In this document: in pieces, positions 1 through 7,970 of the stretch
How positions within the stretch are numbered: position 1 is the first letter of the stretch
Layout of the letters: each line of letters starts with the position of its first letter
From: Kosakonia quasisacchari
GTDB taxonomy: Bacteria; Pseudomonadota; Gammaproteobacteria; Enterobacterales; Enterobacteriaceae
Length of the DNA stretch: 64,000 nt
Direction of reading: 5' to 3'
Assembly: GCF_004331415.1 (NCBI RefSeq)
Contig: NZ_SJOP01000007.1
Location: 124,001 to 188,000, forward strand
Translations under genes and position numbers: made by a program
Notes under the pieces: generated by a model
What the model was told of the DNA's origin: nothing
The model's input: the letters and a program-made list of their open reading frames with translations, nothing else
Database searches by the model: none

Positions 1-140
1 ACATCTTCCGCTTTCAGCGTGATTTTTGCGGCCTGCTCGTCGTGGGCCGGAACCGCGACAATCTGATCCTGATGCACTTCCAGTACTTTCAATTTTGGCC
101 CGCCAATGCGTGGCTGCACAATATCGCCGACAGAAAACAT
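1..140 (-). CDS. DUF2158/YodC-like small protein (3' end outside window)
   Basis: The reverse strand reads from an ATG at 140, preceded by GGAG, into a frame open to the window edge (46 complete codons). The start MFSVGDIVQPRIGGPKLKVL resembles the small DUF2158/YodC family, which begins with a short beta-rich segment around 'GDxVxLxxGGPxM'. No function is established for the family that I can apply here. The gene diverges from yqaE. The family call rests on one short stretch and the gene is truncated by the window. Confidence 0.55.
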   Translation of the reverse strand, partial: MFSVGDIVQPRIGGPKLKVLEVHQDQIVAVPAHDEQAAKITLKAED

Positions 141-321
141 GTTTTGCTCCTTTTGTAATGAGTTTGTGAAGATAAACATAGCCTGAACGCCCGCCAGGGT
201 ACAGCGTAAAAGAGGGTAAACATAACCAATGAAAGTGGCAGGTGCAGACAAAGTGGCTAATCTTTAAGGGATTGTTTTTTCAATCAGCTGGAATGACGTT
301 GCGTTGCATAGGAGGCTTAAT

Positions 322-480
322 ATGGGTTTCTGGCGAGTTGTCTTTACCATCATCCTGCCGCCGCTGGGCGTACTGCTTGGCAAAGGCTTTGGTTGGGCAT
401 TTATCATTAACATTCTGCTTACACTGCTGGGTTATTTCCCAGGCCTGATCCACGCGTTTTGGGTGCAAACCCGCAATTAA
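322..480 (+). CDS. yqaE: YqaE/Pmp3-family small membrane protein
   Basis: This 52-residue protein is almost two membrane helices and nothing else. It contains the Pmp3/UPF0057 core ILPPLGVLLGKG near residues 10-21, a second hydrophobic span, and the ending HAFWVQTRN. Length and sequence match E. coli YqaE nearly residue for residue. The ATG at 322 follows AGGAGG with good spacing; the overlapping longer frame at 242 is a shadow. Pmp3 proteins sit in the inner membrane and are linked to membrane potential and salt stress in yeast and plants; the bacterial role is unclear. In E. coli yqaE lies beside ygaV-ygaP, which occur 5 kb away here, so this neighbourhood has been opened by insertion of other genes. 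Confidence 0.93.
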   Translation: MGFWRVVFTIILPPLGVLLGKGFGWAFIINILLTLLGYFPGLIHAFWVQTRN

Positions 481-570
481 CCCCTGCCGGGCGGTTTTCC
501 GCCCATTATTAAAACTCACCTGATTACACCCCAATTTATGGTGGTTTTGCGTGAATTTTGCGCAAAAAAG

Positions 571-597
571 TAAAGCCTCCTGCTCTGCAGACGATAA
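571..597 (+). promoter_or_regulatory. Sigma-28 (FliA) promoter of the 631-1512 gene
   Basis: TAAAGCCT (571-578), an 11-base spacer and GACGATAA (590-597) match the flagellar sigma-28 consensus TAAAGTTT-N11-GCCGATAA at 13 of 16 positions with exact spacing. Transcription would begin around 604, leaving a short leader before the ATG at 631. The matching is by eye. Confidence 0.7.
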
Positions 598-630
598 CCG
601 ACTAATTAACGTCAATTTTATGGAGAAGAT

Positions 631-1512
631 ATGAGCATTCAGGATGTCGGTTCGGCTGCCGCGTTGCAGACGTTGCCCGAGGTACGTCAGTCGAAAACTA
701 TCATCTTTGCCGGAAAAGAGATCGTCACGGAAAGCTCCATTTCCGTCAACATTTCAGCAGAAGCGCTGGCGAAGGGCATGGAAGGGCACACTGCGCCGAC
801 TAAAGAAGAGGGCGAAAAAACGGCCCAGGCAATGGCGACGGTCCGCAATGCTAACATGGCCACGTATTCCCGTGGGCCAAGCCTCGCCAGCGAGTTCTAT
901 GCCGATCCGCAAAGCGCGGGTGACGCGGTGAAGTTTATTGATTTTTTCCAGCACTCTTCCGTTAACGCCGATGATATGGCTGCCGCGCTGCATCAGGCGC
1001 TCATTTCGCCGCAAGCGAGCGGTGATTACACCACCAGCGCGATGGATCTGTCGATGACTCAGGCGAAGCTGAATGAGGTGGTGTCAAAGTACATCTCAGC
1101 TGATTATCAGCAGCCGGCCAGCGAGTTTGTCGCCGGTTTTATTGCCGAAAAAGCCGACCAGGCCGATCAGATGAACCGCGTGGTGCTGGCGCAAGCGTCG
1201 ACGCTGGCGCAAAGCCTGGGCGATACAGCACAAGCCAGTTATCACCAGCAAGCGATTGAGCAGCTGAGCGCGGGCACGCATGATTCGCAGACGGTACGCA
1301 ACCACATGCTGAGTATTACCGCCAGTAACAGCGACAGCGATAGCTGGTTCACGCAGTTCAACCAGTCGGTGGACAGTAGCGGAACGCTGCCGTTTATTCG
1401 TGATATCGAGAAAAACCACATCAGCGCACTCCAGCAGCAATGGCAGCAATTTACGGTCTTTTTGCAGACGGCAAAACAGAGCGAGGCAGCCCAGGAGAGT
1501 GTCAAGCTGTAG
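631..1512 (+). CDS. Unknown 293-aa protein, probable flagellar-regulon member
   Basis: I do not recognise this protein. It has 293 residues, is rich in Ala, Ser, Gln and Asp, and lacks any signal peptide or membrane helix. Most of it looks alpha-helical, and there is one cluster 'SVNISAEALAKG' near residues 37-48 of the 'xxISxEAxA' type common in proteins related to flagellar or type III export. The ATG at 631 follows GGAGAAGAT, a clear ribosome binding site. The sigma-28 promoter at 571-597 places it in the FliA regulon beside a chemoreceptor that also has such a promoter. It could be an exported flagellar-associated protein or a cytoplasmic motility modulator; both are inference. It ends at a shared convergent terminator. 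Confidence 0.75.
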   Translation: MSIQDVGSAAALQTLPEVRQSKTIIFAGKEIVTESSISVNISAEALAKGMEGHTAPTKEEGEKTAQAMATVRNANMATYSRGPSLASEFYADPQSAGDAVKFIDFFQHSSVNADDMAAALHQALISPQASGDYTTSAMDLSMTQAKLNEVVSKYISADYQQPASEFVAGFIAEKADQADQMNRVVLAQASTLAQSLGDTAQASYHQQAIEQLSAGTHDSQTVRNHMLSITASNSDSDSWFTQFNQSVDSSGTLPFIRDIEKNHISALQQQWQQFTVFLQTAKQSEAAQESVKL

Positions 1513-1572
1513 ACAATCACCGCCACAGCGTTGTGGTGTTATCCGGCTTAAAAACGCAATCGTGAAATGAAG

Positions 1573-1608
1573 AAAAGCCAGCGCGACAGGGATATCGCGC
1601 TGGCTTTT
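1573..1608. terminator. Bidirectional terminator between the 631 gene and the chemoreceptor
   Basis: A perfect 14-bp inverted repeat, AAAAGCCAGCGCGA at 1573-1586 and its complement at 1595-1608, has an 8-base loop. The A/T ends of the stem give a short U run in both directions. It lies between convergent genes. Confidence 0.8.
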
Positions 1609-1616
1609 GGCGGGTG

Positions 1617-3287
1617 TTAGAACGTTTCCCAGTTGTTATCACTGCTTGAATGTGTCGCCGTAGTAGACGGGCGCAGCGGCGTGGCTTGCGGTTTGCCTGG
1701 TTTAGCATTCTGCAGCGCGCTGTGCCCGTTAACACGGAACACGGCAACCGCCTGACGCAACTGCTCGGCTTGCTCTTCCAGTGCCGCGGAGGCGGCGGCG
1801 GATTCTTGTACCAGCGAGGCGTTCTGCTGCGTCACGCTGTCCATTTGCGAAACCGCGAGGCTCACCTGCTCGATCCCTTTGCTCTGTTCTTCCGATGCGG
1901 AGGCGATTTCACCCATAATATCCGTCACGCGCGTAACCGCATTGACGATCTCTTTCATTGTATCGCCCGCTTCTGCAACCTGCGTGGTACCTGAGTTCAC
2001 CCGGTTCACTGAGTTATCAATCAGGGTTTTGATCTCTTTAGCCGCCTGCGCACTGCGGCTTGCCAGGGTACGGACTTCGCCGGCCACCACCGCAAAACCA
2101 CGACCTTGTTCACCAGCGCGAGCGGCTTCTACTGCCGCGTTGAGCGCGAGAATATTGGTCTGGAAAGCGATACCGTCAATCACGCTGGTGATATGGGCGA
2201 TTTGCTGCGAGCTATCAGAGATTTCGCTCATCGTGCGCACCACATTGTTCACCACTTCGCCACCGCGCGCGGCGGTATCGGAGGCGTTTTTCGCCAGATG
2301 CGATGCCTGACGGGCGTTGTCGGTGTTCTGTTTCACCGTCGCGGTTAACTGTTCCATGCTGGCAGCAGTTTCTTCCAGCGAGGCGGCTTGTTGCTCGGTA
2401 CGCGACGAGAGATCGTTGTTACCGGTGGAGATTTCGCTCGCCCCGGTGTAAATCGAATCGGAACTGTTACGCACTGCGCTAACGGTTTTCACCAGCGAAG
2501 ATTGCATTTCATGTAAACCAGCGGCGAGCTGGCTCATTTCGTTACGCCCTTCGGCCGAGATACTCATCGTTAAATCACCACCGGCGATGGCGCGAATATG
2601 CCCCATCACGCTGTGCAGCGGGCGCAGAAGCAAATGCTGTAAACCCAGCCAGATAACGGTCATCACCGCAATCACCACCAACAAAATCACACCCAGCGTC
2701 CACTGCATGCTGGTAAAACTGCTCTGGTTTTGCTGTGCGGCGGCTTGCAGGAAGGTGTTGTTTTCCGCCCGCCATTTGGCGTAGCTGGCATCCATATCAT
2801 CCTGCGCTTGCTGCGCGTCGAGGTTGCCGTAAGCTTCATAGTTATTGGCGCGCAGGAAGGCAATCGACTGCTGCAACACATCGTGCATTTTGGTAACGTT
2901 CTGCGCCACTTCGTCAGCTAACGCGCCGTCCTGCCCGGCAACGCGCGGTGTGCTTTTGTAGTTGTTGAAATACCCTTCGGACTTACCCAGAGAATCTGCC
3001 GCCGTAGTGAGCAGCTTCTCAATGCTGACCAGCGACGCCGGATCGCGCTGGTTTTTCAAAAAGCGGATCGCCACGCGGGTAACGGTAACGCGCGTTTTGA
3101 TAAGCGTGTTCACGCTGTCGCCAAGATTTTCTTGCTGCGCGTTCAAAACGCCAGTGTTCTGAAAGTTGACCCTGTCGTTATTGACCGCAGAGTAGAAAAG
3201 ACCCCCAGTAACCAGTTGAAGAAGACAAAATACTGAAAGAGCAATAATGATGCCTGTAATAACCCGTATATTTTTTAGCATGGCCAT
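1617..3287 (-). CDS. Methyl-accepting chemotaxis protein, Tsr/Tar class
   Basis: This 556-residue inner-membrane receptor has TM1 at about residues 9-31, a periplasmic four-helix-type ligand domain, TM2 at about 192-214 and a HAMP region. The cytoplasmic signalling domain carries the invariant hairpin-tip segment EQGRGFAVVAGEVRTLA, and the protein ends in NWETF, the pentapeptide that tethers CheR and CheB in Tsr and Tar. Arg66, Arg71 and Arg75 match the ligand arginines R64/R69/R73 of E. coli Tsr/Tar after allowing for two extra N-terminal residues, so it probably senses an amino acid. Two in-frame ATGs (3287, 3281) are possible; the second gives the Tsr-like MLKN start. Its own sigma-28 promoter lies upstream. 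The choice between serine and another amino acid cannot be made by eye. Confidence 0.93.
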   Translation of the reverse strand: MAMLKNIRVITGIIIALSVFCLLQLVTGGLFYSAVNNDRVNFQNTGVLNAQQENLGDSVNTLIKTRVTVTRVAIRFLKNQRDPASLVSIEKLLTTAADSLGKSEGYFNNYKSTPRVAGQDGALADEVAQNVTKMHDVLQQSIAFLRANNYEAYGNLDAQQAQDDMDASYAKWRAENNTFLQAAAQQNQSSFTSMQWTLGVILLVVIAVMTVIWLGLQHLLLRPLHSVMGHIRAIAGGDLTMSISAEGRNEMSQLAAGLHEMQSSLVKTVSAVRNSSDSIYTGASEISTGNNDLSSRTEQQAASLEETAASMEQLTATVKQNTDNARQASHLAKNASDTAARGGEVVNNVVRTMSEISDSSQQIAHITSVIDGIAFQTNILALNAAVEAARAGEQGRGFAVVAGEVRTLASRSAQAAKEIKTLIDNSVNRVNSGTTQVAEAGDTMKEIVNAVTRVTDIMGEIASASEEQSKGIEQVSLAVSQMDSVTQQNASLVQESAAASAALEEQAEQLRQAVAVFRVNGHSALQNAKPGKPQATPLRPSTTATHSSSDNNWETF

Positions 3288-3318
3288 AGTCCGTGAGAGA
3301 GTCGGGATTGCACCACTA

Positions 3319-3345
3319 ATATCGACCTGGCCAGCATTAACTTTA
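3319..3345 (-). promoter_or_regulatory. Sigma-28 (FliA) promoter of the chemoreceptor gene
   Basis: On the reverse strand TAAAGTTA (3345-3338), an 11-base spacer and GTCGATAT (3326-3319) match the sigma-28 consensus at 13 of 16 positions with the standard spacing. It lies 32 bases upstream of the receptor ATG. Confidence 0.75.
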
Positions 3346-3413
3346 TGATCACTTTTTAAACACTTAAATAAGACTTAAATAAGTGCCGGCGCCTTGCGCG
3401 CCGGGAAAGTGTT

Positions 3414-4835
3414 TTAGATTTTTTTGCGCCGTTTTACGGCGAGAACAATATGGGGTTCCAGCAATTTGGCCACGGCGGCAAAGACGGGAACGACAACCGA
3501 GTTACCAAACTGGCGATAGGCTTGCGTATCGGAAACCGGAATACGAAATGGTTTTTCGCCCACTTTTTCAAACCCCATCAAGCGCGCGCATTCATGTGGT
3601 GTCAGCCGTCGCGGGCGACGTGCCTGATTTTCCGCATTGGCAAAATCGGCCTCGCCGAGCGCTTTATCCCAGCCGCGATCGATAAGGATTTCTGATCCAT
3701 CTTTGTGATAACGCGCCGAAAGGGTGCGCGCCACGCTATCGGCACGGGTTGGATCAACCAGCCCGAAGCCAAAACCATTGCCTTTCGCCGCGTGTTTTTT
3801 CGCGTAGCGATAGAGGTAATCCCACAACTTATGTGACAGCACATATTTGCTGTCGACGGTGGGATCCAGCAGATCACCGAATGCGGGCCGTTTTGTAGGA
3901 TAAAAACGGTCGATATCGCGCAGGGTAAAACCGTCGGCGAGGTCTAAATCGCGGCGAAAACCCACCAGCACAATGCGCTCGCGGTGCTGGGGTAAGAAGT
4001 GTTTGCCGTCGATGATTTTCGGGTCATCTTTGCCATTTAGCGCGGCGTCAGCTACGTCGTAGCCCAGTTCATCCAGCGTATTCATGATCACGCTGAAGGT
4101 TTTGCCTTTGTCGTGGCTCTTTAAATTTTTAACATTTTCCAGCACAAAGATGGCCGGGCGACGGGCTTTGATAATGCGTGCCACATCGAAAAACAGCGTG
4201 CCTTGCGCTTCGCACTCAAACCCGTGCGCGCGGCCCATGGCGTTCTTTTTACTGACGCCCGCGAGGCTAAAGGGCTGGCAGGGGAAACCCGCGAGCAGAA
4301 CATCATGCTCGGGAATAGTCGCGGCGATGTGTGCATAGGCGTCGGCTTCGGAAACGTTCGGGTTGCCGCTCAGCGTGACTTCGCGAATATCCTGGTTGAA
4401 GGTGTGCGTGGCATGGTCGTTGTACCAGTTGGCTTTATAGGTGCGCACCGCATTTTTATTCCATTCACTGGTAAACACGCACTGCCCGCCAATGGCTTCA
4501 AACCCGCTGCGAATACCGCCGATACCGGCGAAGAGATCGATAAAGCGAAAGCGATAGTTCGGGTGATGCGCGGGTGGGGAGGGCAGCAAGCTGCGCAGCA
4601 GCGCTTCTTCAGCGGCGGTGAACGTTCTCGGATTGCCTTTGCCGTTGACCCAGCGGTTGAGCGATTCGCGGCTCCACTCGGTTTTACCCGCTTTTTTTAA
4701 CTGCTCTGCCACGTATTTCTGACCGTAGATTTCCAGCACCTGATCCAGTAGTACCCGGTCCCGTTCTTGCTGTCGCTGCTGGTCAGTATCTGCCTGCGCC
4801 AGCAGATCCTGCGCAAGTGAATCAAATTCCGCCAT
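3414..4835 (-). CDS. dcm: Dcm DNA (cytosine-5) methyltransferase
   Basis: The protein has 473 residues; E. coli Dcm has 472 and aligns throughout. It methylates the inner cytosine of CCWGG using S-adenosylmethionine. Visible motifs are the AdoMet-binding [18 protein letters not shown] near residues 92-109, the catalytic [16 protein letters not shown] with Cys186, the ENVKNLKSH motif ([12 protein letters not shown]), the [15 protein letters not shown] motif and the C-terminal [19 protein letters not shown] motif. The first 90 residues are the Dcm-specific N-terminal extension. In E. coli vsr overlaps the end of dcm; here only about 126 bp separate dcm from the chemoreceptor and no vsr reading frame is present. 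Confidence 0.97.
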   Translation of the reverse strand: MAEFDSLAQDLLAQADTDQQRQQERDRVLLDQVLEIYGQKYVAEQLKKAGKTEWSRESLNRWVNGKGNPRTFTAAEEALLRSLLPSPPAHHPNYRFRFIDLFAGIGGIRSGFEAIGGQCVFTSEWNKNAVRTYKANWYNDHATHTFNQDIREVTLSGNPNVSEADAYAHIAATIPEHDVLLAGFPCQPFSLAGVSKKNAMGRAHGFECEAQGTLFFDVARIIKARRPAIFVLENVKNLKSHDKGKTFSVIMNTLDELGYDVADAALNGKDDPKIIDGKHFLPQHRERIVLVGFRRDLDLADGFTLRDIDRFYPTKRPAFGDLLDPTVDSKYVLSHKLWDYLYRYAKKHAAKGNGFGFGLVDPTRADSVARTLSARYHKDGSEILIDRGWDKALGEADFANAENQARRPRRLTPHECARLMGFEKVGEKPFRIPVSDTQAYRQFGNSVVVPVFAAVAKLLEPHIVLAVKRRKKI

Positions 4836-4910
4836 GACGTCTCCTTGGGGTTAGGCTCTGAAATATATCACTCATTTGACCCAGAGGATAATTGGCAGGT
4901 GTTGAGATTT

Positions 4911-5456
4911 TTACTGCGCAATAAATAACGGCGGTACAGATTCGGTAAGCCACACGCCGTTATCAGCTTGATAGAAAATAAAGCCCTGCGTCTGCATCTC
5001 GCCTGCGTTAATTCGCAATACCACCTGTTTCCCATGGCGCTGCCCAACTGCCGTTGCTGTGACTTCATCCGCAGATAAGTGCACATACTGGCGCGATTTT
5101 GCTTCGAGCCCCTGCGCCAGAATGTCATCAAGGAAACGGGTTGCCGTGCCGTGATAAAGCGTTTCTGGCGGTGCTTTGGGTTGATAGGAAATGTTGACCT
5201 GCGCGGTGGAATGTCCCTGCGCGGCGCGGATTGATGCACCATCGGCAGATAAGGTGAAGCGCTTTTTATCGCTGGTGTCGACAATCTGGCGGATTATTTC
5301 GTGGGTAAACGCATAACCTTGTAGCGCTGCGCCCGCAATCAGCGAGTCGATATTCGCCCAGCCTTCCGCATCCAGCGTCAACCCAATTGCTTGTGGTTCA
5401 TGGCGTAAGACGTAGCTTAAAAACTTGCTCATCTCATTCTGTTTTTTGTCCATCAA
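4911..5456 (-). CDS. kptA: RNA 2'-phosphotransferase KptA/Tpt1
   Basis: This 181-residue cytoplasmic enzyme transfers a 2'-phosphate from RNA to NAD+, giving ADP-ribose 1''-2''-cyclic phosphate in the yeast tRNA-splicing pathway; the bacterial substrate is unknown. The KptA/Tpt1 signature LSYVLRHEP is at residues 13-21. The C-terminal half has the ADP-ribosyltransferase-like LYHGT and YVHLSADEVTA motifs. E. coli KptA has 184 residues and aligns end to end. The gene lies 75 bp upstream of dcm on the same strand, with no sign of a functional link. Confidence 0.93.
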   Translation of the reverse strand: MMDKKQNEMSKFLSYVLRHEPQAIGLTLDAEGWANIDSLIAGAALQGYAFTHEIIRQIVDTSDKKRFTLSADGASIRAAQGHSTAQVNISYQPKAPPETLYHGTATRFLDDILAQGLEAKSRQYVHLSADEVTATAVGQRHGKQVVLRINAGEMQTQGFIFYQADNGVWLTESVPPLFIAQ

Positions 5457-5535
5457 TGACTCTCCGTTTGAAAGCGCTATTATCTAGGGACCTTTCTGTG
5501 TGGGCAATTACCCACTTTTGGCGGCGCAAACCTGT

Positions 5536-6060
5536 CTAACTGCGGTTCCACGGCATTTTCGCCAGCAGCAGCGCCATGCCGCACCAGCCGCTTAATCCTG
5601 CAAACAACAGCCCTGCGCCGACAAAACCCGATAGCAGGAAGAAATTGGGGTGAATCGCAAAACCAAGCACCACACCGAGCAGGATCAAGCTGCCTGCGAC
5701 AATCTGCACCTGCTGCATCAGCGGGCGCGGCTGACGTTTATCCTGCACGGTCGACAGCTTTTCGCGCTTCCAGTTATTCATTCCGCCTTCGAGGATCATG
5801 ACAGTTGCTGGTGCCATTGCGCGCGCCAGCGCTTCGGCATTTTGCTGCGTACGCATGCCGGACTGGCAATGGAAAATAACCGTTTGTCCCGGCGAAACGT
5901 GTGCCACGTTTTTCCCGGCCAGCAGCTCATCCAGCGGCAGGGAAAGCGCGTCGGGCAAATGTTCACGACGAAATTCATCCACCTGGCGAATATCAACAAT
6001 CAGCGCGCCATTTTGCTGTTGTGCTCTGGCTTCTTTGGGGCTGACAGGGGTGTATTGCAT
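5536..6060 (-). CDS. ygaP: YgaP membrane-anchored rhodanese
   Basis: This 174-residue sulfurtransferase consists of a rhodanese domain (about residues 5-105) and two C-terminal membrane helices (about 118-160), with the catalytic loop FHCQSGMRT and active Cys65. I start it at the ATG at 6060, behind GGAGG with a 7-base gap, which gives exactly the E. coli length; the longer start at 6078 would overlap ygaV. Rhodaneses carry sulfane sulfur as a cysteine persulfide on a membrane-facing domain. ygaV ends two bases upstream, so the pair form the same ygaVP operon as in E. coli. Confidence 0.95.
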   Translation of the reverse strand: MQYTPVSPKEARAQQQNGALIVDIRQVDEFRREHLPDALSLPLDELLAGKNVAHVSPGQTVIFHCQSGMRTQQNAEALARAMAPATVMILEGGMNNWKREKLSTVQDKRQPRPLMQQVQIVAGSLILLGVVLGFAIHPNFFLLSGFVGAGLLFAGLSGWCGMALLLAKMPWNRS

Positions 6061-6062
6061 GG

Positions 6063-6374
6063 CTATGCCTCCGGGCAATAAATTGTTTTCAGTGTATGGA
6101 CCAGCGTTCGGATCGCTGGCGCTTTAATGAAGTAGTTCACCCGCTGCGCCTGGCGCTGGCTTTCGATCAAACCTTCCTCTTTCATCCGCGCCAGATGCTG
6201 CGAAGTGGCTGACGGGCTCAGACCAGTGATCGCGCTTAATTCCCCGGCGGACGTACCGGGCGCGTCGCACAACATGCAGAGGATCAGTAAACGATGCGGG
6301 TTGCTCATCGCTTTAAGCAGGGCAGAGGCTTTTTCTGCCTGCGCTTGCAGTAAGGTGATATCCGGGTTTGTCAT
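6063..6374 (-). CDS. ygaV: YgaV, ArsR-family repressor
   Basis: A 103-residue winged-helix dimer of the ArsR/SmtB family. The recognition-helix segment SATSQHLARMKEEGLI lies at about residues 55-70. Cys33, Cys36 and Cys100 are candidates for thiol-based sensing; E. coli YgaV is an autoregulated repressor reported to respond to tributyltin and sulfide. It leads the ygaVP operon. The promoter must lie in the 65 bases before it, which it shares divergently with the lipase gene. Confidence 0.93.
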   Translation of the reverse strand: MTNPDITLLQAQAEKASALLKAMSNPHRLLILCMLCDAPGTSAGELSAITGLSPSATSQHLARMKEEGLIESQRQAQRVNYFIKAPAIRTLVHTLKTIYCPEA

Positions 6375-6528
6375 TGTATTTTAGCTTTTTCTAAATTTAG
6401 ACAAATCTAAATCAAAAGCAGAGGAAAAGGCAACATGTATGAATAAATTACTCACACTTTCGTGTTTGAATTCTTGCATGCAACTCCGTTTACTGGCGGC
6501 TAACGTCCCGCTATCCATGGAGAAAATC

Positions 6529-7800
6529 GTGAAAGTTAGCCGCAATCTCAGCTATGCGATCTGCGCCCTTACTATGTGGGTCAACGGCGCAAATGCGTGG
6601 AGTAATGCGTTGCCCGTTGGGCCAGCGGTCGGCGATCAAACGCTTTCGCCGTTTTACATCTGGGATGGCGCGTTACCCGATAAACCCGGCGTGATGCTGC
6701 GTGAAGAGCCGATTCCTGGTCAGCCTGACATTACCGATGCCAGCCAGATCGCGCGCATTCTTTACACCTCGCAGGATAAACGCTGGAATGCTGGCATCGT
6801 GCCGGTCAGCGGTACGCTGTGGCTACCAAAAGGGCAAGCGCCAAAAGGCGGCTGGCCACTTGTTGCCTGGGCGCACGGAACACTGGGCGTTGCCGATAGC
6901 TGCGCGCCTTCCTGGACCAACCCGACTCCGCGTGATGCGCACTATATTAACCAGTGGCTAAAGCAGGGTTTTGCCGTTGTCGGGACCGATTACCAGGGGC
7001 TAGGCGGGCCTGGCCCGCATCCGTATATGAACTGGGAAGCCGAAGGGCGTTCGGTGCTCGATAGCGTGCGCGCTGTGCTCAACAGCTCGCCGCAGGTAGC
7101 AAATAATCTGGTGATTAGCGGCCAGTCGCAAGGCTCCGGTGCATCGCTCGGTGCCAGTCTGCTCGCGCCGGATTACGCGCCGGAACTCAAGCTGCGCGCG
7201 ACAATAGCCACCGGTGTGGTTGCCACTTTTCCGGACGGTCCGATCAAACCGGGGCCTGCGCGGCCAGGGCAGCGCGATCCCGCCCGTTTTACGCTTCTGC
7301 GCATCATTGGCGGTTCGTTGCCGGACGGCGCACCGGCTGCTGAAAAATGGGTGACGGATAAAGGCACGAAGATGCTGGCGCTCGCCAGAACGGCCTGTAT
7401 GCCGGAACTGGGGCGTTACGAACGACGGGAAAAGCTCACTGGTGGCACGGTATTTGTGGGCGGCACAAAGCAGGTGGAGTCAAAATTGCTGGCGGTAACG
7501 GATATGCCGGTGAAAACTTTTCCCGCACCGCTGTTTACCGCAACCGGGCTTGCCGATCACACGTTGTCGCCACATCACCAGTACGCCGCCATCGCCGCGC
7601 TCTGCGCGGGTGGTAATGCAGTGGAGTGGAAGACCTACCCTGGCATCACGCATAACGGGGTCGTTAACGTCGCTTTCGATGATGAACTGAAGTTTGTGCG
7701 CGGCGTGATGGAAAACGCCCCGCAGCCCAATAGCTGTGGTTCGTTACAGGCGCCGGGGAAATTGCAGCAACCCGCCAGAGGCGTGGCGTTTAATAAGTAG
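6529..7800 (+). CDS. Exported alpha/beta-hydrolase, secretory-lipase family
   Basis: This hydrolase of the secretory lipase (LIP, PF03583) type has the nucleophile elbow SGQSQG with Ser200 and an oxyanion-type VAWAHGTLG stretch near residue 120. A late 'TATGLADHTLSP' segment and 'PGITHNG' would supply the acid and the histidine. The preferred start is GTG 6529, six bases after GGAG, which yields a signal peptide of about 20 residues ending ANA and a 423-residue protein. In-frame ATGs at 6439 and 6517 exist but have poor ribosome binding sites, and the first adds an unlikely 30-residue leader. The substrate is unknown; export to the periplasm or beyond is inferred from the signal peptide. It diverges from ygaV. 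Confidence 0.82.
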   Translation: MKVSRNLSYAICALTMWVNGANAWSNALPVGPAVGDQTLSPFYIWDGALPDKPGVMLREEPIPGQPDITDASQIARILYTSQDKRWNAGIVPVSGTLWLPKGQAPKGGWPLVAWAHGTLGVADSCAPSWTNPTPRDAHYINQWLKQGFAVVGTDYQGLGGPGPHPYMNWEAEGRSVLDSVRAVLNSSPQVANNLVISGQSQGSGASLGASLLAPDYAPELKLRATIATGVVATFPDGPIKPGPARPGQRDPARFTLLRIIGGSLPDGAPAAEKWVTDKGTKMLALARTACMPELGRYERREKLTGGTVFVGGTKQVESKLLAVTDMPVKTFPAPLFTATGLADHTLSPHHQYAAIAALCAGGNAVEWKTYPGITHNGVVNVAFDDELKFVRGVMENAPQPNSCGSLQAPGKLQQPARGVAFNK

Positions 7801-7878
7801 CCTTAATTTTGTCATTGGGAAAAGCGCATTTGCCCGTTGTTATGCTTATGAATGAGAAAAAGGTGTAACAGTAAAAAA

Positions 7879-7901
7879 GAGAAGCCTTGTGCAGGCTTCT
7901 C
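7879..7901 (-). terminator. Terminator downstream of the TccC gene
   Basis: An 8-bp stem (GAGAAGCC and its complement) around a 7-base loop is followed, on the reverse strand, by a TTTTTT-rich run (7873-7878). It lies 70 bases after the tccC stop codon. Confidence 0.7.
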
Positions 7902-7970
7902 CTTCGAAAGCGGCTTTATGAGGCCAGTGACAGAGCGCCGATAATACATTCTTTTTAATTAACGTAACGA

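Noticed and set aside
488..504. Terminator of yqaE
   Set aside because: GGGCGG-TTTT-CCGCCC is a real hairpin but is followed by mixed A/T without a T-run, so the evidence is insufficient.
3386..3404. Terminator of dcm
   Set aside because: CCGGCGC/GCGCCGG forms a seven-bp stem but no T-run follows in either direction.
3300..3413. Hidden vsr gene after dcm
   Set aside because: The gap is only about 114 bp, with stops in all frames and a sigma-28 promoter; no Vsr motif.
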